From contig CANFST010000005.1 in the NCBI GenBank assembly GCA_947449695.1, positions 29,108-93,107 on the forward strand: a stretch of DNA of 64,000 nucleotides, given 5' to 3'. Position numbers and translations under genes: made by a program. The notes beneath the pieces are model-generated. The model had not been told where the DNA came from. It made no database searches and saw nothing but the letters and a program-made list of their open reading frames with translations. Shown piece after piece: positions 45,393-54,734 of the stretch. The DNA is from Chitinophagales bacterium (GTDB lineage: Bacteria; Bacteroidota; Bacteroidia; Chitinophagales; CAIODY01). How positions within the stretch are numbered: the stretch's first letter is position 1; each line of letters begins with the position of its first letter.

Positions 45393-45956
45393 ATGACGAT
45401 GAATAAAAATTGGTTAAAGAAAATTGATAGCAGTTGGACTTTGTTTTTAGATAGAGATGGTGTGTTGAATCACGATGTAATAAATGATTATGTTCGCAAC
45501 TGGAATCAGTTTCATTTTTTCGAAACCACTTTGCCAGCAATGAAAATTTTGGCTGAAAAATTTTCAAGAATAATCGTGGTTACCAACCAACGTGGTGTAG
45601 GAATTGAATTAATGTCGCAAAAAGATTTGGATAATATTCATGCCAATATGATTGCTGAAATAGAACAACACAATGGCAGAATTGATAAAATTTATTTTTG
45701 TATTGATACTGACCGTGAAAATAGCACTCACCGAAAACCAGCAACAGGCATGGGTTTACAAGCCAAGGAAGAATTTCCTGAAATTGATTTTAAAAAATCA
45801 ATCATGGTGGGTAATAATAGCAGCGATATGAAATTTGGTAGAAACTTAGGAATGAAAACTGTTTTTATCGACGACAAAAAAAAGTATGATGGTAGATTGA
45901 CAGAAGAAATGGATTTGATTTTCGACAACCTTTTGGAATTTGCTGAAGCGTTATAA
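45393..45956 (+). CDS. HAD-superfamily phosphatase, GmhB-like histidinol/heptose-bisphosphatase family
   Basis: A 187-residue HAD-IIIA phosphatase. The nucleophile motif is LDRDGVLNHD (D20, D22), followed by VTNQRGVGI and the Asp motif MVGNNSSDMKF. Members include D-glycero-D-manno-heptose-1,7-bisphosphate phosphatase and histidinol phosphatase; the substrate is not determined. It starts 33 bp after rlmN. Convergent with xth. Confidence 0.8.
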   Translation: MTMNKNWLKKIDSSWTLFLDRDGVLNHDVINDYVRNWNQFHFFETTLPAMKILAEKFSRIIVVTNQRGVGIELMSQKDLDNIHANMIAEIEQHNGRIDKIYFCIDTDRENSTHRKPATGMGLQAKEEFPEIDFKKSIMVGNNSSDMKFGRNLGMKTVFIDDKKKYDGRLTEEMDLIFDNLLEFAEAL

Positions 45957-45963
45957 AATTAAT

Positions 45964-46725
45964 TTATTTCAATTCCAGTAACACAGGGCAGTGGTCACTG
46001 TGTTTCACATCGGGCATAATTTGCGCCGATTTTAATTGAGCATCTAATTCTTTTGATGAGTTGATGTAATCAATTCTCCAACCTTTATTATTGCTTCTTG
46101 CATTCGCTCTAAAGCTCCACCAGCTGTATTGATGGGGGTTTGGATTGAAATAGCGAAATGAATCGGTAAATCCTGCAGCAAAAAACTTATCCATCCATGC
46201 TCGTTCTTCAGGCAAAAAACCTGAGGAATCTTTATTGCCTTTTGGGTCGTGAATATCAATTTCTTTATGGCAAATATTATAATCGCCTGCTACCAATAAC
46301 TTGGGATTTTCATTTTTCATTTTTTCTATAAATGGCAAATAATCATTCAGAAAATTCATTTTCACATCTTGCCGTACATCTCCACTGCTGCCACTTGGGA
46401 AATAAGTGTTCACAATCATTACATCGCCAAATCTTGCTCGAATCACCCTGCCTTCTTTATCATATTCTGGAATACCACAACCAATATGTACTTCATCAGG
46501 TTTTTGTTTTGAAAAAATTGCTACACCGCTGTATCCCTTTTTTTCAGCCGAATGCCAATGTTGATGATAACCCAAATGCTCGAACAAAGAATAATCTACT
46601 TGCTCTTGCATGGCTTTTAATTCTTGCACACACACAACATCAAAATTATTCTGTTCCAACCATTGCCCAAAACCTTTGCCCAATGCCGAACGTATGCCAT
46701 TCAAATTATAAGAAATGATTTTCAT
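45964..46725 (-). CDS. xth: Exodeoxyribonuclease III / AP endonuclease
   Basis: A 253-residue EEP-family AP endonuclease for base excision repair. Present are NLNGIRSAL (Asn), QELKA (metal-binding Glu), GDYNICHKEIDIHDP (Asp/Asn) and the C-terminal KHSDHCPVLLEL (Asp-His). Full length and intact. It starts 6 bp after the ABC permease stop, so it is the last gene of the ABC operon (see the finding). Confidence 0.94.
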   Translation of the reverse strand: MKIISYNLNGIRSALGKGFGQWLEQNNFDVVCVQELKAMQEQVDYSLFEHLGYHQHWHSAEKKGYSGVAIFSKQKPDEVHIGCGIPEYDKEGRVIRARFGDVMIVNTYFPSGSSGDVRQDVKMNFLNDYLPFIEKMKNENPKLLVAGDYNICHKEIDIHDPKGNKDSSGFLPEERAWMDKFFAAGFTDSFRYFNPNPHQYSWWSFRANARSNNKGWRIDYINSSKELDAQLKSAQIMPDVKHSDHCPVLLELK

Positions 46726-46731
46726 AAAAAA

Positions 46732-48186
46732 CTATAATGGATGTTCGGAAAAAATATTCAAATACTTACTTCGATAAGATGAGCGATAAATATAAAATGC
46801 TAAAGCTGCTTGAAATGCTAATGAAATAAACGAAGCAATGCTATAACCTGTGAATGGAATAGGATAAAACAAACAAATCAATTGTCCGCCATTTGCTCCA
46901 AAAACCATTGGCAATGCAGCATACATCACTGCATAGTAAATAATGATGATTAAAATATTGTTTTTGAAGTTAGTGCAGTACAATAAAAATCTTGTGGCGA
47001 AAATATCACGAAGTAAAAGCAGGGCAACACCAAAATAGAAAAATGATAAATGCTGATTGATGAATTCACGTTTGTTATCTGAAAGCAGATTGAAAATTTT
47101 AAAATTATCAGATGACAAAGAATCAGGCCTATGAACCAATGAAAGAGTTGCCAATATAACTAAAAATAAACCACTTACAATTCCACTAATTAGCCAGAGT
47201 GGTGATGAAAAATTTAATTTCTTAAAATTGAATGAATTAAAATCAGCTACAAACATTTTATAATCTACAATGTTTTTTCGCTCTACTAACAATAAAAATG
47301 CGGTGATAGAAACTAAAAAATAAGTTACGAAATTTAATTTCAGAAATACTACATCAAATGTGCTGAAATTCATCCCATCTGTCAATTCGCTATGGATGCT
47401 GAATCCGAAGCAATAAACAATAACAAAGGCAATAAAACAAATCCAAACTTTCGAATCGTTTTTGTATTGCAATTCAGTTCTGATGTTTCTATAAATGCCC
47501 ATAACGGCCCATGATAAAAAAATGAACACAAAAAATAAATTGAAAAAATTACCCCACGAAATGCCGTACCAAGAAATATTTCGATGAAAAAATAAACCTT
47601 GAATTGTCATCGTACTGCTAGTTTGATAACCAATCAACAATGCCATGATGAAGAAAAATGTGGTGTTAATTTTCGTGTTGCTGAATGAAGATGATTGATT
47701 GCCAGTGATACTCAACAAGCTAAAAAGCAAGCCCAGCGCATTGGCGAACATGCCCGACAAAATTGTAACCAACCCAATAAATACATCTTGCGAAAAATTA
47801 TCAGAAGAAAAACAACATAAAAAGTAAACCCCCATGCACCACATGGCGCCATACCATTGAAACAAAGTTGGGCCAAATAATTTTCCAATTGTAATTTTCC
47901 ATGGACTCAAACCCGTCATCCGTTGCCTATCCCAAGTTTTTTCGTTGATTTCCGAAGCCACTGCATCAGCCGCTTGTTTGGTACCCCACACCGACACAAC
48001 AATATGAAATATGGCAAGCGCAACATAACGCAACGGGCTTAATTTATCATAAGGATGCAAACCAATAACGATGGTGATAACATAGATTAAGCCAATTAAA
48101 AGCGGCATCACAATCATTCTGTTTTGGCGCAATTCAAGCCATGCATTTCTCTGTAATTCGGGATTAGATGAAAATATCTTATACAT
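46732..48186 (-). CDS. ABC-2-type transporter permease
   Basis: A 484-residue, multispanning inner-membrane permease with at least ten hydrophobic segments. It is coupled to the ATPase gene 6 bp upstream, forming an ABC exporter of unknown substrate. Confidence 0.78.
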   Translation of the reverse strand: MYKIFSSNPELQRNAWLELRQNRMIVMPLLIGLIYVITIVIGLHPYDKLSPLRYVALAIFHIVVSVWGTKQAADAVASEINEKTWDRQRMTGLSPWKITIGKLFGPTLFQWYGAMWCMGVYFLCCFSSDNFSQDVFIGLVTILSGMFANALGLLFSLLSITGNQSSSFSNTKINTTFFFIMALLIGYQTSSTMTIQGLFFHRNISWYGISWGNFFNLFFVFIFLSWAVMGIYRNIRTELQYKNDSKVWICFIAFVIVYCFGFSIHSELTDGMNFSTFDVVFLKLNFVTYFLVSITAFLLLVERKNIVDYKMFVADFNSFNFKKLNFSSPLWLISGIVSGLFLVILATLSLVHRPDSLSSDNFKIFNLLSDNKREFINQHLSFFYFGVALLLLRDIFATRFLLYCTNFKNNILIIIIYYAVMYAALPMVFGANGGQLICLFYPIPFTGYSIASFISLAFQAALAFYIYRSSYRSKYLNIFSEHPL

Positions 48187-48192
48187 AATTGA

Positions 48193-49092
48193 TTAAGCGT
48201 TTTTAATAGTTTTTAAATAAGCATCTTGTATGTTGCCAGTTTCTTTATAAAATTCTGAAATCTGCAAACCATTGCTCATAAAGTATTGCATGCAATCTTG
48301 CAATGTATATTTTTCGTTGATAGCAATAGTTGCTTTATCATTTTCAGTGTTGAGCACTTCATACATTTCATTGTTGCTAAATGAATACAAGAGAGAAATA
48401 TTAGCCGCATGAATCACAAAATGATTTTCCGATTTTTTATTTTCTACATTCATATCAAAACCACTTTCCACAATTTTTCCATTTTTCAAAATCAATAAAT
48501 TGTTGGCATATTGGTCAAGTTCAGCTAAAATGTGCGACGATACAATCAACGTAATTCCTTCCTGATTTAATTTTTTAAACAAGCCAGCTAATTCAATCCT
48601 TGCTTCGGGGTCCAAACCAGATGCAGGCTCATCCAATATCAAATACTTTGGTTGATGAATAATGGCTTGTGCAATACCCACTCGTTGACGCATACCACGA
48701 GATAAATTTTTAATCAGTTCATGCGTCTTGTTTGTTAAGTGTACTTGCGCAATCACTTGTTCAATTCGTTCTTCATTTTTCAAACCATGTGCCGCAGCGA
48801 AATAACTGATAGATTGCTCAATGGTGAGTTGTTCATACAAACCAAAGTTGTCAGCCAAAAAACCAGTCATCCGATGACAAGCATGTGGCTCAACAGCAAT
48901 ATCAATTTCATCCATCAAAATTTTTCCGTGAGTAGGTAAAGTGAGTGCTGTTAAACATCGCATCAAAGTTGTTTTTCCAGCTCCATTTGGGCCTACTAAA
49001 GCGGTGATACTTCCTTGCGGAATATCAACTGTAATGTCTTGTAATGCTAAAAAATTAGCATAATCAAATGAGAGGTTTTGGATTGAAATCAT
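48193..49092 (-). CDS. ABC transporter ATP-binding protein
   Basis: A 299-residue ABC ATPase. It has Walker A GPNGAGKTTLMRC (near residues 33-41), signature LSRGMRQRVGIAQA and Walker B YLILDEPASGLDP. The C-terminal 80 residues extend beyond the canonical domain and are of the type seen in ABC-2 exporters. The permease follows immediately. Confidence 0.93.
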   Translation of the reverse strand: MISIQNLSFDYANFLALQDITVDIPQGSITALVGPNGAGKTTLMRCLTALTLPTHGKILMDEIDIAVEPHACHRMTGFLADNFGLYEQLTIEQSISYFAAAHGLKNEERIEQVIAQVHLTNKTHELIKNLSRGMRQRVGIAQAIIHQPKYLILDEPASGLDPEARIELAGLFKKLNQEGITLIVSSHILAELDQYANNLLILKNGKIVESGFDMNVENKKSENHFVIHAANISLLYSFSNNEMYEVLNTENDKATIAINEKYTLQDCMQYFMSNGLQISEFYKETGNIQDAYLKTIKNA

Positions 49093-49096
49093 AAAG

Positions 49097-49104
49097 CGAA
49101 AGTA
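49097..49104 (-). promoter_or_regulatory. Probable -7 element of the ABC-xth operon
   Basis: Reverse-strand TACTTTCG (complement of CGAAAGTA) matches TAnnTTYG and ends about 5 bases from the ATP-binding gene's start. No correctly spaced TTG is visible. Confidence 0.35.
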
Positions 49105-49159
49105 ATTTTAAAAATGTAAAATCAGCATAACTCTTCATTTGAAATTGTTTTAAAAATAT

Positions 49160-49190
49160 TTGGCGTATTAAAATCAATGTGCTACATTTG
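49160..49190 (+). promoter_or_regulatory. Consensus promoter of rpsJ
   Basis: TTG at 49160-49162, 20-bp spacer, then TACATTTG at 49183-49190: an exact match to the Bacteroidota TTG-N17-23-TAnnTTTG promoter. Leader of about 39 bases to the rpsJ ATG. Confidence 0.8.
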
Positions 49191-49229
49191 CACTCCCAAA
49201 AACAAAAAACATACAAACGTTCTTTAACT

Positions 49230-49535
49230 ATGTCGCAAAGAATCAGAATTAAACTAAAATCGTACGACCACAATTTGGTAGATAAATCTGCTGAAAAAAT
49301 TGTGAAAACAGTTCGTGCCACAGGAGCCGTAGTTAGCGGTCCTATTCCGTTGCCAACCGATAAAAGAATTTTTACGGTGAATCGTAGTCCACACGTTGAT
49401 AAAAAATCACGTGACCAATTTCAATTATGTACGCACAAACGTTTAATGGATATTTATTCATCTACATCAAAGACTGTTGATGCATTGATGAAATTAGAAT
49501 TGCCAAGCGGCGTTGAAGTAGAAATCAAAGCTTAA
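49230..49535 (+). CDS. rpsJ: 30S ribosomal protein S10
   Basis: A 101-residue S10 with the family sequence from [15 protein letters not shown] through the [14 protein letters not shown]... [11 protein letters not shown] block. The ATG at 49230 is the true start; the frame opens further upstream, but those codons run through the promoter. It is a single-gene unit with its own consensus promoter and terminator. Unusually, it is not flanked by fusA or rplC, its usual Bacteroidota neighbours. Confidence 0.97.
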   Translation: MSQRIRIKLKSYDHNLVDKSAEKIVKTVRATGAVVSGPIPLPTDKRIFTVNRSPHVDKKSRDQFQLCTHKRLMDIYSSTSKTVDALMKLELPSGVEVEIKA

Positions 49536-49557
49536 CAGCTATTAATAAGTAAATTTT

Positions 49558-49599
49558 AAAAGCGTAAATTTTCAGACTGAAAGTTTGCGCTTTTTTATT
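49558..49599 (+). terminator. Rho-independent terminator after rpsJ
   Basis: AAAAGCG and CGCTTTT, extended by further pairing of TAAA...TTTG type across a loop, followed by TTTT. Supports rpsJ as a monocistronic unit. Confidence 0.7.
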
Positions 49600-49665
49600 T
49601 TTCAGAAATCATCTATTACTTTTATAAAATTATTCTTTTGAAAAAATAAAATTCATTTTAAAGTT

Positions 49666-51204
49666 ATGCTCGTAAAAACCTTTGGCAGTGCGGTTTATGG
49701 CGTAAATGCAATGACAATAACGGTAGAAGTAAATCTAACTGAAGGCGTTGGTTATTTTTTGGTTGGCTTACCTGATAGTGCAGTAAAGGAAAGTATGCAT
49801 CGCATTGAAAGTGCTTTGAAAATGTGTGATTATAAAATGCCTCGGCGCAAAGTGGTCATCAACATGGCTCCTGCCGATATTCGCAAAGAAGGTTCTGCTT
49901 ATGATTTAACGATTGCAATGGGTTTGTTAGCAGCTAGCGAACAAGTGAATGGTGATGCATTGAAAGATTTCATTTTGATGGGCGAATTATCGTTGGATGG
50001 GAAATTGCAACCGATAAAAGGCTCTTTGCCGATTGCTATTCAAGCACGACAAGAAAAATTTAAAGGCTTAATTGTTCCAAAAGAAAATGCCCGTGAAGCG
50101 GCGATTGTAAACAATCTGGAAGTATATGGTGCTGAAAATATTAAAGAAGTTATCGACTTTTTTAACGGCGATTTGCAATTAGAAAAAATAGAAATTGATA
50201 CCCGACGTGAATTTTTAGAACAGCAACAAGGTTTAGATTTTGATTTTGCTGATGTAAAAGGACAAGAAAATATTAAACGAGCTCTGGAAATTGCAGCGGC
50301 TGGCGGACACAATGCTATTTTGATTGGGCCACCGGGTGCAGGGAAAACTATGCTGGCCAAACGTTTGCCGACTATTCTTCCGCCGCTTGATTTGCATGAG
50401 GCTTTAGAAACCACAAAAATTCATAGTGTTGCAGGAAAACTACCTATCAATTCTTCATTGATTTCTGTTCGTCCATTTCGTTCGCCACACCACACTATTT
50501 CTGATGTTGCGCTTGTTGGCGGCGGCAATAATCCGCAGCCAGGTGAAATATCATTGGCGCACAACGGCGTTTTGTTTTTAGATGAATTGCCCGAATTCAA
50601 ACGCACCGTTTTAGAAGTGTTACGTCAGCCAATGGAAGAACGCAGAATTACAATTTCAAGAGCAAAATTTTCGGTGGATTATCCTGCATCATTTATGTTG
50701 GTGTCAGCTATGAATCCTTGCCCTTGTGGGTTTTTCAATCATCCGGAAAAAGAATGCGTTTGTGCGCCGGGTGTAGTGCAGAAATATCTGAATAAAATTT
50801 CAGGACCACTTTTAGACAGAATTGATTTGCATGTAGAAGTAACGCCAGTTTCATTTAATGAACTCACATCGCATCGGGTTTCAGAAAAAAGTGAGGCTGT
50901 AAGAGAACGAGTAATCAAAGCTCGTGAAATTCAACAGGAAAGATTTAAAGAAAGCAAAGACACACATTGCAATGCGCAAATGACTTCAAAGAAATTGAAA
51001 GAGATTTGTGTGTTGACCTCTGCTGGAGAAAATTTATTAAAAACAGCAATGGAAAAATTAGGATTAAGTGCTAGAGCTTATGATCGTATTTTAAAAGTAA
51101 GCCGCACTATTGCTGATTTAGCTGGTAGCCCTGAAATAAAAGTGGAACACCTTGCTGAAGCTATACAATACAGAAGTTTGGATAGAGAAAGTTGGGGAAA
51201 TTAA
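49666..51204 (+). CDS. YifB/ComM-type Mg-chelatase-like AAA ATPase
   Basis: A 512-residue AAA+ protein of the YifB/ComM family, which in naturally competent bacteria is a helicase that aids branch migration during recombination. It has Walker A GPPGAGKTMLAKRL, Walker B LFLDELPEF, a Cys-rich segment (NPCPCGFF...CVCAPG) and the N-terminal Lon-protease-like domain (about residues 1-170). Full length. Its last bases overlap the convergent dut stop by 4 bp. Confidence 0.94.
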   Translation: MLVKTFGSAVYGVNAMTITVEVNLTEGVGYFLVGLPDSAVKESMHRIESALKMCDYKMPRRKVVINMAPADIRKEGSAYDLTIAMGLLAASEQVNGDALKDFILMGELSLDGKLQPIKGSLPIAIQARQEKFKGLIVPKENAREAAIVNNLEVYGAENIKEVIDFFNGDLQLEKIEIDTRREFLEQQQGLDFDFADVKGQENIKRALEIAAAGGHNAILIGPPGAGKTMLAKRLPTILPPLDLHEALETTKIHSVAGKLPINSSLISVRPFRSPHHTISDVALVGGGNNPQPGEISLAHNGVLFLDELPEFKRTVLEVLRQPMEERRITISRAKFSVDYPASFMLVSAMNPCPCGFFNHPEKECVCAPGVVQKYLNKISGPLLDRIDLHVEVTPVSFNELTSHRVSEKSEAVRERVIKAREIQQERFKESKDTHCNAQMTSKKLKEICVLTSAGENLLKTAMEKLGLSARAYDRILKVSRTIADLAGSPEIKVEHLAEAIQYRSLDRESWGN

Positions 51205-51638
51205 TTTACCCCACTGCTACCAAATCCACTTGTGCCTCTTGCAGTTTCATCTATTTTTTCTACCATTTGCCATTCAATGGTTTCATGTTTTGCAATAATC
51301 ATTTGTGCAATTCTGTCGCCATTATTAATGGTTTGATATTCATTTGAAAGATTAATCATTGGTACACCAATTTCGCCTCGATAATCAGCATCAATTGTTC
51401 CAGGTGCATTCACCACAGTTAATCCACGTTTTAGCGCCAAGCCGCTTCTGGGGCGAACCTGGGCTTCATAACCATTTGGCAATTCGATAAATAAACCAGT
51501 CGGAATCAGTTTTCTTTCCAATGGTTTAAGGATAATTGGTTGTGCAATAAATGCTCTCAAATCTAATCCTGCTGCCGCTTTGCTTTCATAAGCAGGTAAA
51601 GGATTGTTTGATTGATTAATTATTTTTATTGATAACAT
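51201..51638 (-). CDS. dut: Deoxyuridine 5'-triphosphate nucleotidohydrolase (dUTPase)
   Basis: A 145-residue trimeric dUTPase. All five conserved motifs are visible: GLDLRAF, RPRSGLALKRG, PGTIDADYRGEIGV, GDRIAQMI and the Gly-rich C-terminal RGTSGFGSSG. It removes dUTP to keep uracil out of DNA. Convergent with the yifB/comM-type gene. Confidence 0.96.
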   Translation of the reverse strand: MLSIKIINQSNNPLPAYESKAAAGLDLRAFIAQPIILKPLERKLIPTGLFIELPNGYEAQVRPRSGLALKRGLTVVNAPGTIDADYRGEIGVPMINLSNEYQTINNGDRIAQMIIAKHETIEWQMVEKIDETARGTSGFGSSGVN

Positions 51639-51652
51639 TTGGGTTTGTTTTT

Positions 51653-54631
51653 TTACTCTTCAATCAAAATTTCATCTACAAACAACCAAGCCGGTTCGCC
51701 TTTGCTCCAATGCCAAGCTGGCAATTTGCCATAATTTTTTGCTGTTACTTTATAGTAACGATATGGTTTTGCAACTGCCACTGTCTGTACTTCTGGGCTG
51801 ATAACCTGACCAGTAGGTTTGTAAAATCTTACCACAACATCTTTTAATATAGCATGGTCAATCGTATCACTCACATTTGTTTTTACGGTTGAAATTGGTT
51901 CAAAAGTTTTTCCATCATTGCTGCCTTCAAAAATTACTTGTGGCGGCATCATTACCCAAGCGCCTTGGTCTTGTAAACAACCTAATCCGATTGATTTTAA
52001 AGTTTTAGAAGAACCTACATCCACAATGCCTACAAAATCTTTTCCAGCATAACCTTGCCAGTTGCCAATGCGCCAATTTTCAGAGCCACGTTCTAAATCA
52101 ATCAAAGCATCTTCGCCACCAGCGGCGTAGAGATTATCATATTTTGAAATCAACTGCAAACGGCGGTTAGAAGGTAACATTCTGAATTCAGAAGTGATTA
52201 CTGCACTTTTTTCTTTTGAAATATAATCTGATGAATAAGCTGAAATTTTACAAGATTTATTAATTACAAAATCCCTTTCGTAGGGTTGAAAATCTTTGCC
52301 ATTAAGCGAAAAATAAATTGCTGCTTCTTTAATAGTATTGATTTCAACTTTAAAAGAATCAGTGAAATTTTTTGAAGGATTGTTGAAGAATGGAGTGACA
52401 GGAATTTCAATATTATCAATTGCGTTAACTATATCATGAACAATATCACTTCTTCTTCCCAAATCTTTCGAAATCATTTCTTTGTCTTGTAATTTGCGTT
52501 TGAAAGCAAAATTTATTTTTGCATTATTAAGCTCTGAATATTTTAATATGCCATGTACTACTCTGTTGTTATTAACAGTAATGTAATTTAAAATTGAATC
52601 ATCTTTAGAAAAAGTAGACACAATATTTAAAGAGTTTATTTTATCACCATGAACATTAATAGTTGCAAAATTTGGTATCCCGAAAACAAATTCATCTTTG
52701 CCAGGACATAAGCTATACAATCCCATTGCACTCATCACATACCAAGCACTCATCTGCCCACAATCTTCATTTCCAATTAAACCATCAGGAGAATTTTTAT
52801 AAAATTCATTTTGAGTTTTGAATAGAAGTTTTCTTTCTTCATCATCGTACGGAGTTTGATTGTAACAATAAATCAAATGATGACTTGGTTCATTGCCATG
52901 CGCATATTGTCCAATCAAACCAGAAATATCAGCTTGATTTCTTCCGTGAGTTTTTTCTTCTGCTTTAAATAAAGTATCTAAATGATCTGCCAAACTATTT
53001 CCAGGTTTATACAAAAAGTTTAACGTTAATAAATCATATGGCACTGAAACCGAGTACTGCCAAGCGTTTGCTTCGGTGTAGTTATTATTCACTTCATAAG
53101 GGTCGAAGTTTTTTACCCAGCTTCCGTTTTTCTTTGCTTGAAAAAATCCGTTTTCGGGGTTGAATAAATTTTTCCAATTCTGCCCTCTTTTTTCAAAATA
53201 ATTGTAATCATCTGTTTTGCCCAAAGCCTTTGCCATTTGTGCAATGCACCAATCATCATAAGCATATTCCAAAGTTTTTGAAACGCTTTCATTATCATCT
53301 TCGCTGCTGATATAACCTTTCTGTTTGTAAAATTTCAAACCATTGCGGTCTTCCATGGCGCTGTGTTTCATGGCTTCAAAAGCTAAGTTGGCATCATAGC
53401 CACGAATGCCTTTGTTGTAAGCATCCCAAATCACACTCACACTGTGATAGCCAATCATGCAATCAGTTTCGTTGCTGCTCAATTCCCACACAGGCAAGCG
53501 TCCGCCTTGCTGATACTGACATAAAAATGTATTGATGAAATCGTTGGTGCGTTTAGTATCAATAATGGTGAGCAACGGATGCAGCGCACGATACGTATCC
53601 CACAAACTGAAAACAGTGTAGTAATCAAACTTGCCTTCGGTACTGTGAATTTTATCATCTCTGCCGCGATAACGATTGTCAACATCGCTGTAGAGTGAAG
53701 GATGAATCATCGTGTGATATAATGCAGTGTAAAAAATCGTTGACTTGTTTTTGTCTTCATTGCTCACTTCAATTTTTCCTAACTCTTTATTCCATAAATC
53801 TTGCGCAGCTTTTTTTGTTTTTTCAAAATCCCAACCTGATAATTCTGTTGTGCGATTATTCAATGCGCCTTTTTCATCACAAGCCGAAATGCCTGTTTTG
53901 ATGAGGATTTCATCGCCTGCTTTTAGTTCGCCATAATACAAAGCCAATCTTTCATCTCCGATTTTTCCTTTTATTATTTCAACTCTTATAGGTTCTTTAC
54001 TGATTTCAAAATCATAAAACAACACTTGATTTTTTGCCCAAGCTTTGCTTCTTCTAATTCCGCTGAAATGTGTTTTTGAAATTTGATGAATGCTGCCTTC
54101 CAACAATTCATCACGATGCTTTAAATTTAAAGCGATAAAACAATTTCCACTTTTAGTGCAAGTGTATTTTTGCAATCCAACTCTTGGAGTGCTTGTCAGT
54201 TCTACATTTACAGAATTATCTAGCAATACTTGATAATAACCTGCTTCTGCTTTTTCATTCTTATGTTTGTAAGAAGGAAAATTAACATAATCGGGTTGAT
54301 GCAACCCTTTCTCTAAAAAATAAGGCAAGAAAGCAATATCGCCATAATCGCTGCAACCAGTACCACTCAAGTGTGTGTGACTGAAACCATAAATGATAGA
54401 ATCATTATAATAATAACCACCGCAACCATCCCAACTTCCATCAATTCGTGTGTCAGGGCTTAATTGCACCATTCCGAATGGCGTTGTTGCACCAGGGAAT
54501 GTATGTCCATGTCCACCAGTGCCAATCATGGGGTTCACGAATTGTGTGAAATCTTTTTGAGCGAAAACAGAATTAGTAATTAGTAATGAATAATTAATAA
54601 TTAAAAACGCAGAGAAGAATATTTTTTTCAT
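51653..54631 (-). CDS. GH92 alpha-mannosidase, exported
   Basis: A 992-residue glycoside hydrolase of family 92 (alpha-1,2-mannosidase-type, calcium-dependent), starting with VNPMIGTGGHGHTFPGATTPFG. The catalytic region has NEDCGQMSAWYVMSAMGLY. C-terminal to it lies a chitobiase-C-like strand region, then an F5/8-type-C-like discoidin domain (VGIVDVGSSKTLKSIGL). The start used is the ATG at 54631, after a frame extension to 54673 that adds an unlikely 14 residues; the signal peptide then begins MKKIFFSAFLIINYSLLITN. Part of that signal peptide is a short sequence repeat (see findings). It ends 14 bp before dut on the same strand. Confidence 0.93.
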   Translation of the reverse strand: MKKIFFSAFLIINYSLLITNSVFAQKDFTQFVNPMIGTGGHGHTFPGATTPFGMVQLSPDTRIDGSWDGCGGYYYNDSIIYGFSHTHLSGTGCSDYGDIAFLPYFLEKGLHQPDYVNFPSYKHKNEKAEAGYYQVLLDNSVNVELTSTPRVGLQKYTCTKSGNCFIALNLKHRDELLEGSIHQISKTHFSGIRRSKAWAKNQVLFYDFEISKEPIRVEIIKGKIGDERLALYYGELKAGDEILIKTGISACDEKGALNNRTTELSGWDFEKTKKAAQDLWNKELGKIEVSNEDKNKSTIFYTALYHTMIHPSLYSDVDNRYRGRDDKIHSTEGKFDYYTVFSLWDTYRALHPLLTIIDTKRTNDFINTFLCQYQQGGRLPVWELSSNETDCMIGYHSVSVIWDAYNKGIRGYDANLAFEAMKHSAMEDRNGLKFYKQKGYISSEDDNESVSKTLEYAYDDWCIAQMAKALGKTDDYNYFEKRGQNWKNLFNPENGFFQAKKNGSWVKNFDPYEVNNNYTEANAWQYSVSVPYDLLTLNFLYKPGNSLADHLDTLFKAEEKTHGRNQADISGLIGQYAHGNEPSHHLIYCYNQTPYDDEERKLLFKTQNEFYKNSPDGLIGNEDCGQMSAWYVMSAMGLYSLCPGKDEFVFGIPNFATINVHGDKINSLNIVSTFSKDDSILNYITVNNNRVVHGILKYSELNNAKINFAFKRKLQDKEMISKDLGRRSDIVHDIVNAIDNIEIPVTPFFNNPSKNFTDSFKVEINTIKEAAIYFSLNGKDFQPYERDFVINKSCKISAYSSDYISKEKSAVITSEFRMLPSNRRLQLISKYDNLYAAGGEDALIDLERGSENWRIGNWQGYAGKDFVGIVDVGSSKTLKSIGLGCLQDQGAWVMMPPQVIFEGSNDGKTFEPISTVKTNVSDTIDHAILKDVVVRFYKPTGQVISPEVQTVAVAKPYRYYKVTAKNYGKLPAWHWSKGEPAWLFVDEILIEE

Positions 54632-54734
54632 GAAAAATGAATTTGATTTTGGAAGAGCAAAATAGTTTTTCAAAATTTATTTTGAGTCATTAATTGTAGT
54701 GAGAAATTTATTCGTGAATTCGTGGCGATTAAAT

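Noticed and set aside
49179..49229. Extended N-terminus of S10
   Set aside because: The frame is open upstream, but it covers the consensus promoter, and S10 family members begin at the ATG at 49230.
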